Shown piece by piece: positions 23,908 through 32,003 of a DNA stretch of 46,110 nt (position 1 is its first letter; each line of letters opens with the position of its first letter). The stretch lies in the NCBI GenBank assembly GCA_002426755.1, contig DINI01000003.1, forward strand, positions 1-46,110, written 5' to 3'. Made by a program: the position numbers and the translations under genes. The notes beneath the pieces were generated by a model, which saw only the letters and a list, made by a program, of their open reading frames with translations, made no database searches and was not told the DNA's origin. The stretch comes from Flavobacteriaceae bacterium UBA5544 (lineage in GTDB: Bacteria > Bacteroidota > Bacteroidia > Flavobacteriales > Flavobacteriaceae).

Positions 23908-25065
23908 ATGCAAAAAGAGAACCATTTCGATTACATCATCATAGGGAATGGTTTGGCTGGATTGCAATTGGCGTTGGGCTTCTTGAAAGACCCTTTTTTT
24001 GGTTCAAAAAAGATTGCATTGATTGACCCATCCACAAAGACCATCAATGACAAAACTTGGAGTTTTTGGGAACAAGGACAAGGCCAATGGGATTCCATCG
24101 TATATAAAAGTTGGAATAAGGCCTTATTCAAATCAAGGGATATTGAGCTGTCCATTCCATTAGAAGATTACACATACAAATCCATAAGGTCGATTGATTT
24201 TTATGAATTTGCAAAAGCAGAACTCAAGACGGCTTCAAATTTTCAATTCATTTTAGATGAAGTACAGGAAATAAAAACAACTTCAAATTTAGAAATCATT
24301 GGAAGCAAGAATTCTTATACATCCAACCACGTATTTGACAGTCGAATTCCTGAAGCTTACTTTTCAAAAAGTTCAAATTATAGTTTAGTCCATCAACATT
24401 TCAAAGGATGGGTCATCAAAACTGAACAACCCAACTTCCATTCTAAAGAATTCACGATGATGGATTATCGCTTCAATTATAAAAATTCGACCAGCTTTAT
24501 TTATGTGTTGCCATTTTCAGAGACGGAAGCCTTGGTAGAGTTTACATTTTTTACCCCAAACACAGTTGAGGAGGAAATTTATGATGCTGCATTAAATGAT
24601 TATATAAAAAAGGAACTGAAATTAGAAACTTACAAAATTCTGGAAACTGAAATTGGCAATATTTCCATGACGGATTTCCCGTTTTGGGATGAAAGCACCA
24701 ATAAAGTCACAAAAATTGGCACTGGAGGCGGTTGGGTGAAAGGCTCCACGGGATATTCTTTTAAACACACCGAAAAATATGTACAGAAAATTATAAGCAA
24801 TATCAAACAAGGAAAAAGCCCATCCTTTAATTTGATAAATAAAAAATTTAAGTTTTACGACGCTATTTTTTTAGACGTCTTGAAACGTCAAAACGAAAAA
24901 GGAATATGGATTTTTGAACAGTTCTACTCAAAAAATTCCGTAGACACTATGTTTCGATTTTTAGATGAAGAAACTTCATTTGCGGAGGATATTCAAATTA
25001 TGAAATCTTTGTTCTCCATGACTTTCATCAAAGCGTTTTTTAGGGTTTTATTCCGCTTTCAATAG
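23908..25065 (+). CDS. crtY: Lycopene beta-cyclase
   Basis: CrtY forms the two beta rings of beta-carotene from lycopene, using reduced flavin in a non-redox reaction. The 385-residue protein opens with the dinucleotide-binding motif DYIIIGNGLAGLQLALGF. Other typical segments are DKTWSFWEQGQ, VFDSRIP and IGTGGGWVKGSTGYSF, and the C-terminal FYSKNSVDTMFRFLDEET. It is the single-chain CrtY type rather than heterodimeric CrtYcd. It is the last gene of the carotenoid operon; its final 18 bases overlap the end of the convergent thioredoxin-like gene. Confidence 0.95.
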   Translation: MQKENHFDYIIIGNGLAGLQLALGFLKDPFFGSKKIALIDPSTKTINDKTWSFWEQGQGQWDSIVYKSWNKALFKSRDIELSIPLEDYTYKSIRSIDFYEFAKAELKTASNFQFILDEVQEIKTTSNLEIIGSKNSYTSNHVFDSRIPEAYFSKSSNYSLVHQHFKGWVIKTEQPNFHSKEFTMMDYRFNYKNSTSFIYVLPFSETEALVEFTFFTPNTVEEEIYDAALNDYIKKELKLETYKILETEIGNISMTDFPFWDESTNKVTKIGTGGGWVKGSTGYSFKHTEKYVQKIISNIKQGKSPSFNLINKKFKFYDAIFLDVLKRQNEKGIWIFEQFYSKNSVDTMFRFLDEETSFAEDIQIMKSLFSMTFIKAFFRVLFRFQ

Positions 25066-25614
25066 TGAGTCCAATAGATTTCGGACAGACTTACTATTCC
25101 AATCTGCAGCGCCCGATTTATCAATAACGATGTTTCCTTTTCTATCTATGACAAACGTTCTCGGAATTGATGATGTTTCCAATAGTTCTGGACTAGGGGA
25201 CACTGAACCATAAACCAAAAAATCATAATCATTCTTTTCCTTGAATTTTGAAATGACCTCTTGTTCTTCATCAGACACCAAAAGAAACACTACATCATCT
25301 TTATAATCCTTATACAACTTATCCAAACTCGGCATTTCGGCAATGCAAGGCGGACACCATGTAGCCCAAAAATTCACAATCACAACGTCACCTTTCGCAT
25401 CATTAAAATCAAATGGTTTCCCATGTTCGTCAATTAATTTCCAATCATAATTGGTCAATTTCATTCGGTCTTCCTTATCAACAACCGATGGACTGAACAG
25501 TGCCAAACCTTTGTGCAACAAAATTTGGATGGGTTGGCGCGTTTGGGGAATAATCAAAATAGCGATGATTGCTAAAAAAATAAGATTGTTACGCTGGTTT
25601 TTGGTGATGTTCAT
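25048..25614 (-). CDS. TlpA-like membrane-anchored thioredoxin
   Basis: A 188-residue protein with one N-terminal membrane anchor (about 10-24, LIFLAIIAILIIP) and a periplasm-facing thioredoxin fold. The redox motif is WCPPC with C87 and C90 (NFWATWCPPCIAEMPSL). The cis-Pro loop is SIPRTFVID. Such proteins reduce periplasmic disulfides, for example in cytochrome c maturation or copper-site assembly, but the partner is not evident here. A terminator separates it from the upstream aconitase gene. It overlaps the end of crtY by 18 bases on the opposite strand. Confidence 0.9.
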   Translation of the reverse strand: MNITKNQRNNLIFLAIIAILIIPQTRQPIQILLHKGLALFSPSVVDKEDRMKLTNYDWKLIDEHGKPFDFNDAKGDVVIVNFWATWCPPCIAEMPSLDKLYKDYKDDVVFLLVSDEEQEVISKFKEKNDYDFLVYGSVSPSPELLETSSIPRTFVIDRKGNIVIDKSGAADWNSKSVRNLLDSLLKAE

Positions 25615-25629
25615 ATCCGTTTAAAAATA

Positions 25630-25663
25630 AAAAACTTCTGACTTTTACAAATCAGAAGTTTTT
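25630..25663 (-). terminator. Intrinsic terminator after aconitase
   Basis: A perfect 12-bp stem (AAAAACTTCTGA, 25630-25641, with 25652-25663) around a 10-base loop. On the minus strand it runs into a T-rich tail. It lies between the aconitase stop codon and the start of the TlpA-like gene. Confidence 0.85.
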
Positions 25664-25682
25664 GTTTTACGTTATTCAATGA

Positions 25683-27947
25683 TTAAGCGGCATTTTCCTT
25701 CTTAATCAAATTCAAGGCAGAACCTTCGTTGAACCAATCAATTTGTGGTTGGTTATAGGTATGATTTGCTTTGATTATATCTTTAGAACCATCTTTATGG
25801 ACGAATTCCAATGTCAATTGTTTGTCTGGAGCAAATTGGTCCAAATCCAAGAAATTAATGGTGTCGTCCTCCTGAATTAAATCATAATCACTCTCGTTTG
25901 CAAAGGTCAAACCTAACATTCCTTGTTTTTTAAGGTTGGTTTCATGGATACGTGCAAATGATTTCACCAATACCGCAGCCACCCCTAAATGACGAGGCTC
26001 CATTGCAGCATGTTCTCTTGAAGACCCTTCGCCATAATTATGGTCACCCACAACGATTGACTTGATACCTTTTGCTTTATAAGCTCTTGCGACGTCAGGC
26101 ACACCTTCGTATTCGCCAGTCAATTGATTTTTAACGAAGTTGGTTTTCTTATTGTAAGCATTGACAGCTCCAATAAGCATATTATTGGAAATGTTGTCCA
26201 AATGCCCTCTAAAACGTAACCAAGGTCCAGCCATAGAAATATGGTCGGTTGTACATTTTCCAAATGCCTTGATTAATAATTTGGCTCCTTGGATGGTGTT
26301 TCCAATTGGAACAAAAGGCTCCAATAATTGTAAACGTTCAGATGTTGGGCTAACGGACACATTCACATTACTTCCATCTGCAACAGGTTCTACATAACCG
26401 GCATCTTCTACATCAAAGCCATTTGGAGGTAATTCAATACCTTTTGGCTCGTCCAATTTTACCTTTTCGCCATCTTCGTTGATTAAATAATCATTCATCG
26501 GGTCAAAATCCAAACGACCTGAAATCGCGATTGCAGCCACCATTTCTGGCGAACCTACAAAGGCATGTGTATTTGGATTACCATCCGCACGTTTTGAAAA
26601 GTTACGGTTAAACGAGTGCACGATGGTGTTTTTTTCATCACCTTTTAAATCACTTCTGTCCCATTGTCCTATACAAGGCCCACAGGCATTTGTGAATACT
26701 GTGGCATCCAAATCTTCAAATATTTTCAATAAACCATCGCGCTCTGCGGTATATCGAATTTGCTCTGAACCCGGATTGATTCCAAAGTCGGCTTTTGATT
26801 TTATGTTTTTATCAACTGCTTGTTTTGCAATTGAGGCAGCACGCGTTAAATCTTCATAAGAACTGTTGGTACAAGACCCTATCAATCCCCAATCCACTTT
26901 AATTGGCCATCCTTTTTCTCTCGCAATCGGTCCAAGTTCACCTACTGGTGTTGCTAAATCTGGCGTAAATGGTCCGTTCAAATGTGGACGCAAGGTATCC
27001 AAATCGATTTCAATCAATTCATCAAAATACTGTTCTGGATTATTATAAACTTCATCATCACCTGTCAAATACTCCCTGATTTTATTGGCTTCATCAGCTA
27101 TTTCAGCTCTATCTGTGGCTCTTAAATAGCGCTCCATTGAATCGTCATAACCAAAGGTTGATGTAGTCGCACCAATTTCGGCACCCATATTACAAATGGT
27201 TCCTTTCCCTGTACACGAAAGATTTTTGGCTCCTGGTCCAAAATATTCAACAATGGCGCCAGTTCCGCCTTTTACAGTTAAAATTCCTGCAACTTTAAGA
27301 ATGACATCTTTAGCTGAAGTCCATCCGTTGAGTTTTCCTGTCAACTTCACACCAATCAACTTTGGAAATTTCAATTCCCAAGCCATGCCTGCCATCACAT
27401 CAACCGCATCAGCACCACCTACTCCAATGGCAACCATACCCAAACCTCCAGCATTAACGGTATGGGAATCCGTACCAATCATCATTCCACCCGGGAATGC
27501 ATAATTCTCCAATACGACTTGATGAATAATTCCTGCGCCTGGTTTCCAGAATCCTATACCATATTTGTTGGATACTGATGCCAAGAAATCAAATACCTCA
27601 TTACTCGTTTCGTTGGCACGTTTTAAATCGGGAACAGCTCCCTGCTTTGCTTGAATTAAGTGGTCGCAATGCACTGTTGTTGGAACAGCAACTTTAGATT
27701 TTCCCGCTTGCATGAATTGCAATAAGGCCATTTGAGCAGTCGCATCTTGACATGCAATACGGTCTGGAGCAAAATCCACATAATCCTTTCCTCTTTTAAA
27801 AGCCGTTGTAGGATTTCCGTCCCACAGGTGAGCGTAAAGAATTTTTTCGGATAGGGTTAATGGTTTACCAACTATTTGACGCGCTTTGTCAACACGTTCT
27901 GGCATAGTTTTGTAAACTTTCTTTATCATGTCAATATCAAATGCCAT
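25683..27947 (-). CDS. acn: Aconitate hydratase (mitochondrial type)
   Basis: Aconitase isomerises citrate to isocitrate in the TCA cycle with a [4Fe-4S] cluster. The 754 residues are close to mitochondrial aconitase and shorter than bacterial AcnA or AcnB. Cluster ligands are in IGSCTNSSYEDL and ACGPCIGQWDR. The substrate loops PTTVHCDHLIQA and GTDSHTVNAGGLGM are intact, as is the C-terminal swivel domain (GDHNYGEGSSREHAA). It is a single-gene unit bounded by a 200-base upstream spacer and a terminator downstream. A mitochondrial-type enzyme is usual in Bacteroidota. Confidence 0.97.
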   Translation of the reverse strand: MAFDIDMIKKVYKTMPERVDKARQIVGKPLTLSEKILYAHLWDGNPTTAFKRGKDYVDFAPDRIACQDATAQMALLQFMQAGKSKVAVPTTVHCDHLIQAKQGAVPDLKRANETSNEVFDFLASVSNKYGIGFWKPGAGIIHQVVLENYAFPGGMMIGTDSHTVNAGGLGMVAIGVGGADAVDVMAGMAWELKFPKLIGVKLTGKLNGWTSAKDVILKVAGILTVKGGTGAIVEYFGPGAKNLSCTGKGTICNMGAEIGATTSTFGYDDSMERYLRATDRAEIADEANKIREYLTGDDEVYNNPEQYFDELIEIDLDTLRPHLNGPFTPDLATPVGELGPIAREKGWPIKVDWGLIGSCTNSSYEDLTRAASIAKQAVDKNIKSKADFGINPGSEQIRYTAERDGLLKIFEDLDATVFTNACGPCIGQWDRSDLKGDEKNTIVHSFNRNFSKRADGNPNTHAFVGSPEMVAAIAISGRLDFDPMNDYLINEDGEKVKLDEPKGIELPPNGFDVEDAGYVEPVADGSNVNVSVSPTSERLQLLEPFVPIGNTIQGAKLLIKAFGKCTTDHISMAGPWLRFRGHLDNISNNMLIGAVNAYNKKTNFVKNQLTGEYEGVPDVARAYKAKGIKSIVVGDHNYGEGSSREHAAMEPRHLGVAAVLVKSFARIHETNLKKQGMLGLTFANESDYDLIQEDDTINFLDLDQFAPDKQLTLEFVHKDGSKDIIKANHTYNQPQIDWFNEGSALNLIKKENAA

Positions 27948-27999
27948 AGAATATATTTTAAGGTTGTTAATTTGAGTATACTAATGCTAAAAAGCCTTG

Positions 28000-28007
28000 C
28001 AAAATTA
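28000..28007 (-). promoter_or_regulatory. Possible -7 element of aconitase
   Basis: TAATTTTG on the minus strand matches TAnnTTTG, 52 bases before the aconitase start. No TTG lies at a normal -33 distance. The rest of the 27948-28147 spacer is AT-rich with no other recognisable element. Confidence 0.4.
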
Positions 28008-28147
28008 CGAATTTTCAAAGACATTTAAAAATATGTAACAGACTGCACAAATTCGTGAATATATTTCAATAAATAGATAATTTTTCAGAGTAAAATTAAT
28101 TAATTGTCAAAATTCAATAGAAAAAAATATCATTTTAATAAAACTTA

Positions 28148-29284
28148 CTATTTGAAATGATTCTTAATTAGCCTTGAATCCCGTAAATCTGTCATTGGCC
28201 TTTCATAAAATCGATATAACAGATCAGACAATAATAATGTCAACAATAGATACACTAAAATAAACACAGCAATATCCAAACCTGCAAAATCTTCAGTCGG
28301 CATGAAGAACTTCATTAATTGCATCACAATGGAGTAATGCAACAAATACATTGCATAAGACACCATACTGATATAGGTAACAGGTTTTAGAACAAGTGAT
28401 GCTGTCGATTTCCAGTGACTCAAAAGAGGCAGTGTGCACAATAGAGCCATAGATTTGATTTCAAAATACCAAACATTCCAAAATGCGGGATATGCATCAA
28501 TGAAAATTCGATTCATTGGAATCAAGAAAATCAAACCCAGCAATAAGAAAACACCAAGTGGAAAAAGTACAAAACGAATCCTCCTCCAAAAACTTGGAAA
28601 GACAATCGAAATATAAGCTCCTAAAACCCCATAATAGATGGCATCAATCCTATAAATGACCATTCCTTTGACATTGACATTCCAATGTCGCATATCTCTG
28701 ACGGTTTCTGTTGCATTATACATCAATTTTGAAAGGAGAAACGCTCCGATGATAAGTAAGGTGACGAGCAAAAATAATTTAGGCTTTGGTGTTTTCGACT
28801 TTAAAAACAGGGTCAAATATAACAAGGCTGGCCCCAATATATATGCAAATTCCTCAATAGACAAACTCCATGATTCAGCAAAAAATAAAGGCATTTCGGT
28901 CACAAAATTATGAAGGAAGAAGAAATATCGCCATAGATGTTCTGGCAACTGATTTCCTATATAAATCACAATAAAAATGTTGAGCAATAAGGCCAAATAA
29001 TAGTTGGGTAAGGTCCTAAACCAGCGGCGAATCCAAAAATAAAACACGTTTTTGAAGCCGAAATTCTCGGACATATACATTTTGTAAAGTATCCTGCCTA
29101 TCAGAAATCCACTCAAGCAGAAAAATATCTCAACACCCATCACCCCAGAAATACTCATGATATCAGGAATAACTCCGTTGGCGTTTGGCGTAATCCAACG
29201 TATGTGGGAAAACACCACCATCGATATAGCAACGGTACGCATAAGGTCTAAACCAAAAATCCGTTTGCTATAGTCTATTTGCAT
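28148..29284 (-). CDS. Acyltransferase 3 family membrane protein (OafA/YrhL-like)
   Basis: A 378-residue integral membrane acyltransferase with about ten helices. These enzymes transfer acetyl or other acyl groups to surface polysaccharide, LPS or small molecules. The family R-x10-H motif is present as R16 to H27 (LMRTVAISMVVFSHI), and a conserved Phe-Tyr-Glu-Arg-Pro stretch (LLYRFYERPMTDLR) lies at the end. No glycosyltransferase genes are adjacent, so the acceptor is unknown. It is divergent from the copper-type membrane protein gene across only 37 bases. Confidence 0.9.
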   Translation of the reverse strand: MQIDYSKRIFGLDLMRTVAISMVVFSHIRWITPNANGVIPDIMSISGVMGVEIFFCLSGFLIGRILYKMYMSENFGFKNVFYFWIRRWFRTLPNYYLALLLNIFIVIYIGNQLPEHLWRYFFFLHNFVTEMPLFFAESWSLSIEEFAYILGPALLYLTLFLKSKTPKPKLFLLVTLLIIGAFLLSKLMYNATETVRDMRHWNVNVKGMVIYRIDAIYYGVLGAYISIVFPSFWRRIRFVLFPLGVFLLLGLIFLIPMNRIFIDAYPAFWNVWYFEIKSMALLCTLPLLSHWKSTASLVLKPVTYISMVSYAMYLLHYSIVMQLMKFFMPTEDFAGLDIAVFILVYLLLTLLLSDLLYRFYERPMTDLRDSRLIKNHFK

Positions 29285-29321
29285 AAAAAAGCGTTAATTT
29301 GTTAGGTAGGAAAGCCATTAA

Positions 29322-30470
29322 ATGAAGTCCAAAATACTAAAATATTCAGTCTTTTTGTTGATTATCTTGTTGATTGTTGGAGGAATTTATTATTTGAAAC
29401 TTCCCAATCGTCATAAAGCCATCATCAAAACGCAAGTGTACCATAAATTGGGCTTGGTAGATGATACATGGAATATAGTGACAACAGATTCTACAATTTC
29501 TCTTTTCACTCCAACTTTGGTCATTGACAATATTTACGAATCCATGGAAGGCCCAAAAGCCATGACATCCTTTCAAATTGATTATACAAAAAATGATTTG
29601 GTATGGATTACATCTTTTGAAACCAAAGCAGTAAGTACCAACGAAATCGACCAACTCTCTAATGATTACGTGTGTCATACCAATATCGATTTTTATGATG
29701 GTGAGCATTATTCGCGCTGGAATTTGAACAATAGAATCGGTGAGCAATATCCACGTTTGACGTCGATGAGCAATGGTATTGAATCTTATGAATTCCCTGA
29801 AGGATTTGGGTTTCCTGTCTTCACCAATGAAAATCTATTTGTTGCAACTCAAACTTTAAACCACAATATTAAGGGAGATGCGTTCACGGTAAAACATGAT
29901 GTGACGTTGGGCTTTCAACCAAATTCATCAGAGATGAAACCACTAATGAGCCGCACCGTATTCGTAATGCTGCCTTATAATGACAAGAAACCCTATGAAG
30001 GCCCAACGGAAAATAATCCGAATATGTGCTTGCCTGTTGAGACAAAAAACCATAGCTATATAGATGATGAAGGACATCATTTGTCCGGACATTGGGTAAT
30101 TTTTCCAGGAAAAGAAACCTATCGTTATGACATTACAAAACAATTGCAGCTAAAGGATAGCGCGACGATGCATCAAATTGCCGTACACTTGCATCCGTTT
30201 GCTGAAGAACTTGAATTTCGTGACAAAACAAAGGACACCACTTTATTTATCTCTAAAGCTGAAAATTATAAGGATAAAATCGGGTTGAAAAAAGTTTCAT
30301 ATTTTTCTAGCAAAGAAGGTATCATGTTGTATCCAGAACATAATTATGAATTGGTTTTAAAAGCGAACAATACAACCAAAGTCAGTCAGGATATGATGGC
30401 CAGTATGTTTGTTTTCCTGTTTGATAAAGAAATGGCTCAAAAGTTGAAAGCTTTTAATTCAAACCAATGA
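29322..30470 (+). CDS. Membrane-anchored periplasmic protein with a PHM-like copper-site pattern
   Basis: I do not recognise a named family with certainty. The 382 residues begin with one membrane helix (about 8-25), so the rest should face the periplasm. The pattern of metal-type residues resembles the copper monooxygenase PHM. C118-H119 in SNDYVCHTNIDF sits where PHM has its HH pair, and H181 in TQTLNHNIKG where PHM has QVHYG. H289-x-H291 in IAVHLHPFAEE corresponds to PHM VHTHH, and Met358/359/362 in KVSQDMMASMFVFLF to its methionine ligand, preceded by a similar ELVLKANNTT strand. Its stop overlaps the start of a SCO copper chaperone gene by four bases (ATGA), which supports a copper role. 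Enzyme activity is inference; one CuA-type His is replaced by Cys. Confidence 0.55.
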   Translation: MKSKILKYSVFLLIILLIVGGIYYLKLPNRHKAIIKTQVYHKLGLVDDTWNIVTTDSTISLFTPTLVIDNIYESMEGPKAMTSFQIDYTKNDLVWITSFETKAVSTNEIDQLSNDYVCHTNIDFYDGEHYSRWNLNNRIGEQYPRLTSMSNGIESYEFPEGFGFPVFTNENLFVATQTLNHNIKGDAFTVKHDVTLGFQPNSSEMKPLMSRTVFVMLPYNDKKPYEGPTENNPNMCLPVETKNHSYIDDEGHHLSGHWVIFPGKETYRYDITKQLQLKDSATMHQIAVHLHPFAEELEFRDKTKDTTLFISKAENYKDKIGLKKVSYFSSKEGIMLYPEHNYELVLKANNTTKVSQDMMASMFVFLFDKEMAQKLKAFNSNQ

Positions 30471-31057
30471 GATTTTTGTGGCTGATAGGTGTTCTTCTTT
30501 TTTTTGGATGTCCATCAAATTCAAAAGAATTACCGATTTTGAGCTACAAGATTGATGAAACAGGAACCAAAACATATTATGCAATCACTTACAAGAATTT
30601 TACCAATCAATTAGGGGAATCGTTTTCTACTGACAACATTCAAAATAAAGTGGTCATTGCCAATTTCTTCTTTACGCGTTGTCCGAGTATTTGTCCACCA
30701 ATGCGAACAAAATTGATTGAGATTGCTGATCAGTTCAAGAATGAAAACGACTTTTTGATCGTATCGCACACCATCGACCCTGAAAATGATTCCGTTGAAG
30801 TTTTGAAAATTTATTCCGAAGCTACAAGCGTACCTTCACAAACATGGCAATTTGTCCGTTCGTCTTCTGTAAATACAAGATTACAAGCCAATCTATTTAT
30901 GACCAATTTTAAACCCAATGAGGATGGAACGGATTTTTATCATAGCAGCTTCGTGGCTTTGGTTGATAAAAAACAACAGATTCGGGGATTTTATAATGTG
31001 TTGGTTCAAGAAGAAGTTGAACGATTGAAAGACGATATCAAATCACTCTTAAAATAA
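30467..31057 (+). CDS. SCO1/SenC-family copper chaperone lipoprotein
   Basis: A 196-residue thioredoxin-fold protein. The signal peptide ends at the lipobox-like FFGC, with C15 the likely lipidated residue. The copper site is complete: C72-x3-C76 (RCPSICPPMR) and H159 (DFYHSSFVALVD). SCO proteins deliver copper or reduce Cys ligands, classically for the CuA centre of cytochrome oxidase. No oxidase genes are nearby; instead the gene is translationally coupled to the PHM-like protein, which is the likelier client here. Its end overlaps the convergent MoxR gene by 9 bases. Confidence 0.9.
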   Translation: MRFLWLIGVLLFFGCPSNSKELPILSYKIDETGTKTYYAITYKNFTNQLGESFSTDNIQNKVVIANFFFTRCPSICPPMRTKLIEIADQFKNENDFLIVSHTIDPENDSVEVLKIYSEATSVPSQTWQFVRSSSVNTRLQANLFMTNFKPNEDGTDFYHSSFVALVDKKQQIRGFYNVLVQEEVERLKDDIKSLLK

Positions 31058-32002
31058 GCTCTTAATAATCTGTTCATCCGAAATGCCTTCGGCTTCGGCC
31101 TTATAATTTTTAATAATTCTGTGTCGAAGAATTCCGCTAGCAACCGCTTGAACGTTTTCGATATCCGGAGAAAACTTTCCGTTGATTGCTGCATGCGTTT
31201 TGGCGGCAAGTATCAAGTTTTGAGACGCTCTCGGACCTGCTCCCCAATCCACGAATTCTTTGACTAAATCGGACGCGGTTGCGCCATTTGGTCTGGTCTT
31301 TCCAACCATTGTTACGGCATATTCAATCACATTGTCTGCCACAGGAATGCGGCGAATCAATTGTTGAAAATCGATGATTTCTTGCGATGTAAATAGCGAA
31401 TTGACTTTAGATTGCACATCAGTAGTGGTAGCTTTTACAACCTGCACTTCTTCTGCAAATGATGGATACTCCAAATTAATGGCAAACATAAAACGATCCA
31501 ATTGTGCCTCTGGTAAAGGGTAAGTTCCCTCCTGCTCAATCGGGTTTTGTGTGGCCAAAACAAAATAAGGCAAACTCAATTGATAGTGATGACCAGCAAC
31601 CGTTACCGCACGTTCTTGCATGGCTTCCAATAATGCTGCCTGTGTTTTTGGTGGTGTTCTGTTGATTTCGTCAGCAAGAATAATATTGGCAAAAATTGGT
31701 CCTTTGATGAATTTAAACTGCCTGCTTTCGTCCAATATTTCGCTTCCGAGAATGTCGCTAGGCATTAAATCTGGTGTAAACTGAATCCGTTTAAAATCCA
31801 ATCCTAAAGCTTGGGCAATTGTATTGACCATCAACGTTTTTGCCAGCCCAGGAACGCCAATCAACAATGCATGTCCCCCAGAAAAAATTGAAATCAAAAT
31901 TTGGTTCACAACCTCATCCTGCCCAACAATCACTTTGGCAACTTCAGATTTTAGTGCTTTATATTTTTTTACAAACTGTTCTACAGCTGCGACGTCAGAC
32001 AT
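31049..32002 (-). CDS. MoxR-family AAA+ ATPase
   Basis: A 317-residue AAA+ protein, probably a chaperone that inserts cofactors or remodels protein complexes. Walker A is IGVPGLAKTLMV, Walker B with sensor region is ILADEINRTPPKTQAALLEAM, and the lid domain follows from about residue 215. MoxR genes usually sit next to VWA/DUF58 proteins (BatA/B type), but none is visible here. This copy is the last gene of the periplasmic PPIase operon, one base after the SurA-like gene, an arrangement I believe is common in Flavobacteriaceae. It overlaps the SCO gene by 9 bases at its end. Confidence 0.92.
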   Translation of the reverse strand: MSDVAAVEQFVKKYKALKSEVAKVIVGQDEVVNQILISIFSGGHALLIGVPGLAKTLMVNTIAQALGLDFKRIQFTPDLMPSDILGSEILDESRQFKFIKGPIFANIILADEINRTPPKTQAALLEAMQERAVTVAGHHYQLSLPYFVLATQNPIEQEGTYPLPEAQLDRFMFAINLEYPSFAEEVQVVKATTTDVQSKVNSLFTSQEIIDFQQLIRRIPVADNVIEYAVTMVGKTRPNGATASDLVKEFVDWGAGPRASQNLILAAKTHAAINGKFSPDIENVQAVASGILRHRIIKNYKAEAEGISDEQIIKSLF

Positions 32003-32003
32003 A

